Assembly: GCF_021532275.1 (NCBI RefSeq)
Contig: NZ_JACBOT010000006.1
Span: 62,001 to 126,000, forward strand
Length of the DNA: 64,000 nt
From: Brevibacterium sp. UCMA 11754
GTDB lineage: Bacteria > Actinomycetota > Actinomycetes > Actinomycetales > Brevibacteriaceae
Reading direction: 5' to 3'
Below the pieces are notes generated by a model, which saw only the letters and a list, made by a program, of their open reading frames with translations, was not told where the DNA came from and did no database searches. Below, piece by piece: positions 61,669 through 64,000 of the stretch (position 1 is its first letter; the number at the start of each line of letters is the position of its first letter). The position numbers were made by a program, and so were the translations under genes.

Positions 61669-61850
61669 TCCAGCGAGCACCCGGTTACCGCCAGTCGAAT
61701 TCTATTCGATCCGGTCTCGAGACCGCGTGAGGTGCGCGGTTGTTCGTGAGGCGGACCGAGAACTCGTGTGTCAGGCGAATCCCATAGGGGTTCGTGGCCC
61801 TGCTCGCACATCAACAATTCCAACTGATCGCCAAAGGACAGAAACACAAC

Positions 61851-62996
61851 ATGTATACCTATTTCAGTGACTATCCCGCCGACTTAGCTTTGTCAATGGC
61901 TCTAGACATGGGGGCTAACATCGACGAGATCGACCGCTCCTGTTCGCATCTGCGCGGTGGAAAGCTCGAGCAGTCGGATGAACCCTCGCTGGCGCTCTTC
62001 GAAGCGTGGCTCAATGGCGCAGATCAGTTGCGCCGGAGGGCGGAGAACGACGTGGCCGAAGGCCACACATTGTCGGGCGCCGAAAAATTCCGCCGAGCGA
62101 CAATCATGTACCTCACTGGCGAACGGCTTCCCAATCACAGTAACCCTGATCGGCACGCTGCCTACGACCGGGTACTGGAATGCTTCGCGAAGTACGTCGA
62201 ATATGGTGAGGCCAACTGCGAGCGAGTGTTGGTTCCCTTCGAACAGTCCGTCCTTCCGTCTCTGTTCGTACGCGCCGAGGGCACCGGCCCAGCGCCCTGC
62301 CTTGTCCACTTCAACGGCCTAGACGGTATCAAGGAGTTCCTGTTCCTAACTGGCTATGGCCAGGCCCTTTCCCGAAGAGGCATATCCGTCCTGTTCGTCG
62401 ACAATCCCGGAGTCGGTGAGGCACTCCGCAAGCATGATCTACATAATTCGCCGAACGCAGAACTGCCCGCCTCGGCGTGCCTCGACTATTTGAAAACCAG
62501 GACCGACGTAGATTCTGAGCGAATCGGAATGGCCGCGTTGAGCATGGGTGGCTACCACGCTCCCCGCGCGGCGGCATTCGAGAAGCGATTCCGTTGCTGC
62601 ATCGCTTGGGGGGCAAACTACGACTGGGGAAAGCAGTTTCGAGAGCGGATCGCCGGCCAGGGAACTGAAAGGTCGGTGCCACATGTGTTCGAGCACGTTA
62701 TGTGGGTGCTGGGCGCCCAATCGCTCGAGAACGCCGCAGAAATCGCAGACGGGTTCACGTTGGAAGGGATACTCGAGCACATAACAGTGCCGATTCTGAT
62801 CACCCACGGCGAGAACGACCGGCAAATCACAGTGGACAAGGCCGAGGCGACATTTGAAGAATGCACAAATAGCCCGAATCGAGAATTGAGAATCTTTACC
62901 TCTGAAGAAGGGGGAGATCAACACTGCCACATTGGAAACATGTCTCCCGCGATCGATTATATGGCCGACTGGGCCCGCGAGGTTCTTAGTTCCTGA
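61851..62996 (+). CDS. Alpha/beta hydrolase (FrsA / pseudooxynicotine-hydrolase-like)
   Basis: 381 residues. A helical N-terminal cap domain (1-125) precedes an alpha/beta hydrolase core: LVHFNGLDGIKEFLFLTG, nucleophile Ser231 in GMAALSMGGYH, acid in ITHGENDRQI, and His in GGDQHCHIGN. Cap plus core resembles 2,6-dihydroxypseudooxynicotine hydrolase of nicotine-degrading Arthrobacter, which cleaves C-C bonds. ATG 61851 is preferred, with AAAGGA upstream. Likely a catabolic hydrolase; substrate unknown. Confidence 0.82.
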   Translation: MYTYFSDYPADLALSMALDMGANIDEIDRSCSHLRGGKLEQSDEPSLALFEAWLNGADQLRRRAENDVAEGHTLSGAEKFRRATIMYLTGERLPNHSNPDRHAAYDRVLECFAKYVEYGEANCERVLVPFEQSVLPSLFVRAEGTGPAPCLVHFNGLDGIKEFLFLTGYGQALSRRGISVLFVDNPGVGEALRKHDLHNSPNAELPASACLDYLKTRTDVDSERIGMAALSMGGYHAPRAAAFEKRFRCCIAWGANYDWGKQFRERIAGQGTERSVPHVFEHVMWVLGAQSLENAAEIADGFTLEGILEHITVPILITHGENDRQITVDKAEATFEECTNSPNRELRIFTSEEGGDQHCHIGNMSPAIDYMADWAREVLSS

Positions 62997-63132
62997 CTAC
63001 AAATCCAACTATTGGAAGATGACCAGCGTAAAACGGTCCATTATGGACGACCATCGGCCGTACAGCTGGTCGAATTGTAGTCGGTAAAGCCTGACCTATT
63101 ACATATTCTTTCAGACGATAAGGATGCTTTTC

Positions 63133-64000
63133 GTGTCACTCCGTGAAGAAATAGACATACGACCCGTTGGACGATTACAAGTTGTCGTACTTGTTTTATG
63201 TATCTTGTGCTCAGCTGTGGAAGGAATAGACATCATCGCCATGTCGATCGCCGCAGTTCCTCTGAGTTCAGAATGGCAGTTGAGCGGCGCTACAACGGGC
63301 CTCCTGCTTTCGACCGGATCGGTCGGGATGCTGCTCGGAGCTGTTCTAGTGGCGCCATCCGCAGACCGATACGGGAGACGCAATCTTCAACTGTTCTGCA
63401 TCGCTCTTGCTGGGTTGGGAATGGTCCTATCCGGTGTTACCTCCTCTTCCGAGTTTCTAATGGCAACACGGTTTCTTACCGGTATAGGAGTAGGTGCAGT
63501 CATCCCCATCCAAGCGCTAATAGTCGGTGAATTCTTTCCATTGCATAGACGGGCGACCGCGATCGGACTATGCGTAGTTGGCACGCCGGCTGGCTCCGCA
63601 ATCGGGGGAGCAGCGGGAGAGTATCTAATAACGCACCTCGGGTGGCGTTCAATATTCTTCGCAGGGGGAGCAGCGACCCTAATGGTCCTCATCGCGTTGT
63701 TCCTCCTACTTCCCGAAACGCCGGATTTTCTTGATTCCAGTCGGAAAAGAAGACAGCATCAACCGTCGCGAGAGCGACTGGAACGATTTGTCCGGACCAC
63801 AGAACCATTCGATCCAAGCACCATGCTCAGAGTCTCCTCTAATCGCGAACATGGGAGGTCAGCAGATCTCAGTTTGAAATCAATAGCGATGGTCATTCTT
63901 GCGATCGCGTTTGTTATGATTAATGGTGCCTACTATATGGCAAACCTATGGTTGCCCCAGTTGCTAGTGCTTTCTGGGATCGGGGATGGCGAGAGCGTAC
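63133..64000 (+). CDS. MFS transporter, 3' end outside window
   Basis: At least 289 residues and open to the window end. SAVEGIDIIAMSIAAVPLSSEW in helix 1, SVGMLLGAVLVAPSADRYGRR (MFS motif A, D-R-x-G-R-R) and RFLTGIGVGAVIPIQ mark a sugar- or aromatic-acid-type MFS permease. GTG 63133 has AAGGA eight bases upstream; ATG 63124 is in frame but too close to that site. The codons use more A/T at third positions than the chromosomal genes, suggesting acquired DNA. Confidence 0.85.
   Translation, partial: MSLREEIDIRPVGRLQVVVLVLCILCSAVEGIDIIAMSIAAVPLSSEWQLSGATTGLLLSTGSVGMLLGAVLVAPSADRYGRRNLQLFCIALAGLGMVLSGVTSSSEFLMATRFLTGIGVGAVIPIQALIVGEFFPLHRRATAIGLCVVGTPAGSAIGGAAGEYLITHLGWRSIFFAGGAATLMVLIALFLLLPETPDFLDSSRKRRQHQPSRERLERFVRTTEPFDPSTMLRVSSNREHGRSADLSLKSIAMVILAIAFVMINGAYYMANLWLPQLLVLSGIGDGESV

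Overview
The window looks like chromosomal DNA of a high-GC actinobacterium, probably Micrococcales and possibly Brevibacterium-like (inferred from gene content, frequent GTG starts and TANNNT-N6-start leaderless promoters; I could not run a comparison). Four parts can be told apart.

1-11.6 kb is ordinary chromosome: two tandem RarD/EamA permeases, an FprA-type ferredoxin/adrenodoxin-NADP reductase, a RelA/SpoT-domain protein, an autoregulated TetR repressor overlapping the stump of a truncated metE, yajQ, tRNA-Tyr, a DUF1992 protein, an M20 amidohydrolase coupled to a permease, a glycerophosphodiester phosphodiesterase, and a tRNA-Thr/tRNA-Met pair.

11.6-46.2 kb, starting exactly at the 3' end of tRNA-Met, is an integrated conjugative plasmid-like element. 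It has divergent XRE regulators, a long run of small overlapping genes (ParB/KorB-like regulator, lipoprotein, DUF2637 membrane protein, many small membrane proteins), a winged-helix replication initiator whose own coding sequence holds 23-bp palindromic iterons and a perfect DnaA box (candidate oriV), and a sigma-70-like protein. A type IV secretion module follows (small membrane subunit, VirB6/TrbL-like, SCO6880-like, VirB4-like, VirD4-like). Then come HNH-like and DUF4913-like proteins, SSB, an orphan DNA methyltransferase, a 2040-residue methylase/SNF2 helicase, a protein with an ADP-ribosyltransferase-like C-terminus, and a small serine recombinase. No relaxase or site-specific integrase was recognised, and the right attachment site was not found.

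46.6-49.3 kb holds a two-gene Gabija-like defence system (OLD/TOPRIM nuclease GajA plus an unusually short UvrD-type helicase GajB) directly beside the recombinase.

49.5-64 kb is a catabolic accessory region: a TetR regulator and a strong promoter ahead of a coupled operon (enoyl-CoA hydratase, SDR, acyl-CoA dehydrogenase, metallo-beta-lactamase-fold hydrolase, acyl-CoA ligase broken by a frameshift), then an L-2-hydroxyglutarate oxidase-like gene, a second TetR with a divergent unknown gene, a decayed stretch with a second ligase remnant, an APC permease, an alpha/beta hydrolase and an MFS transporter cut by the window end. It may be further cargo of the same island or a separate island.
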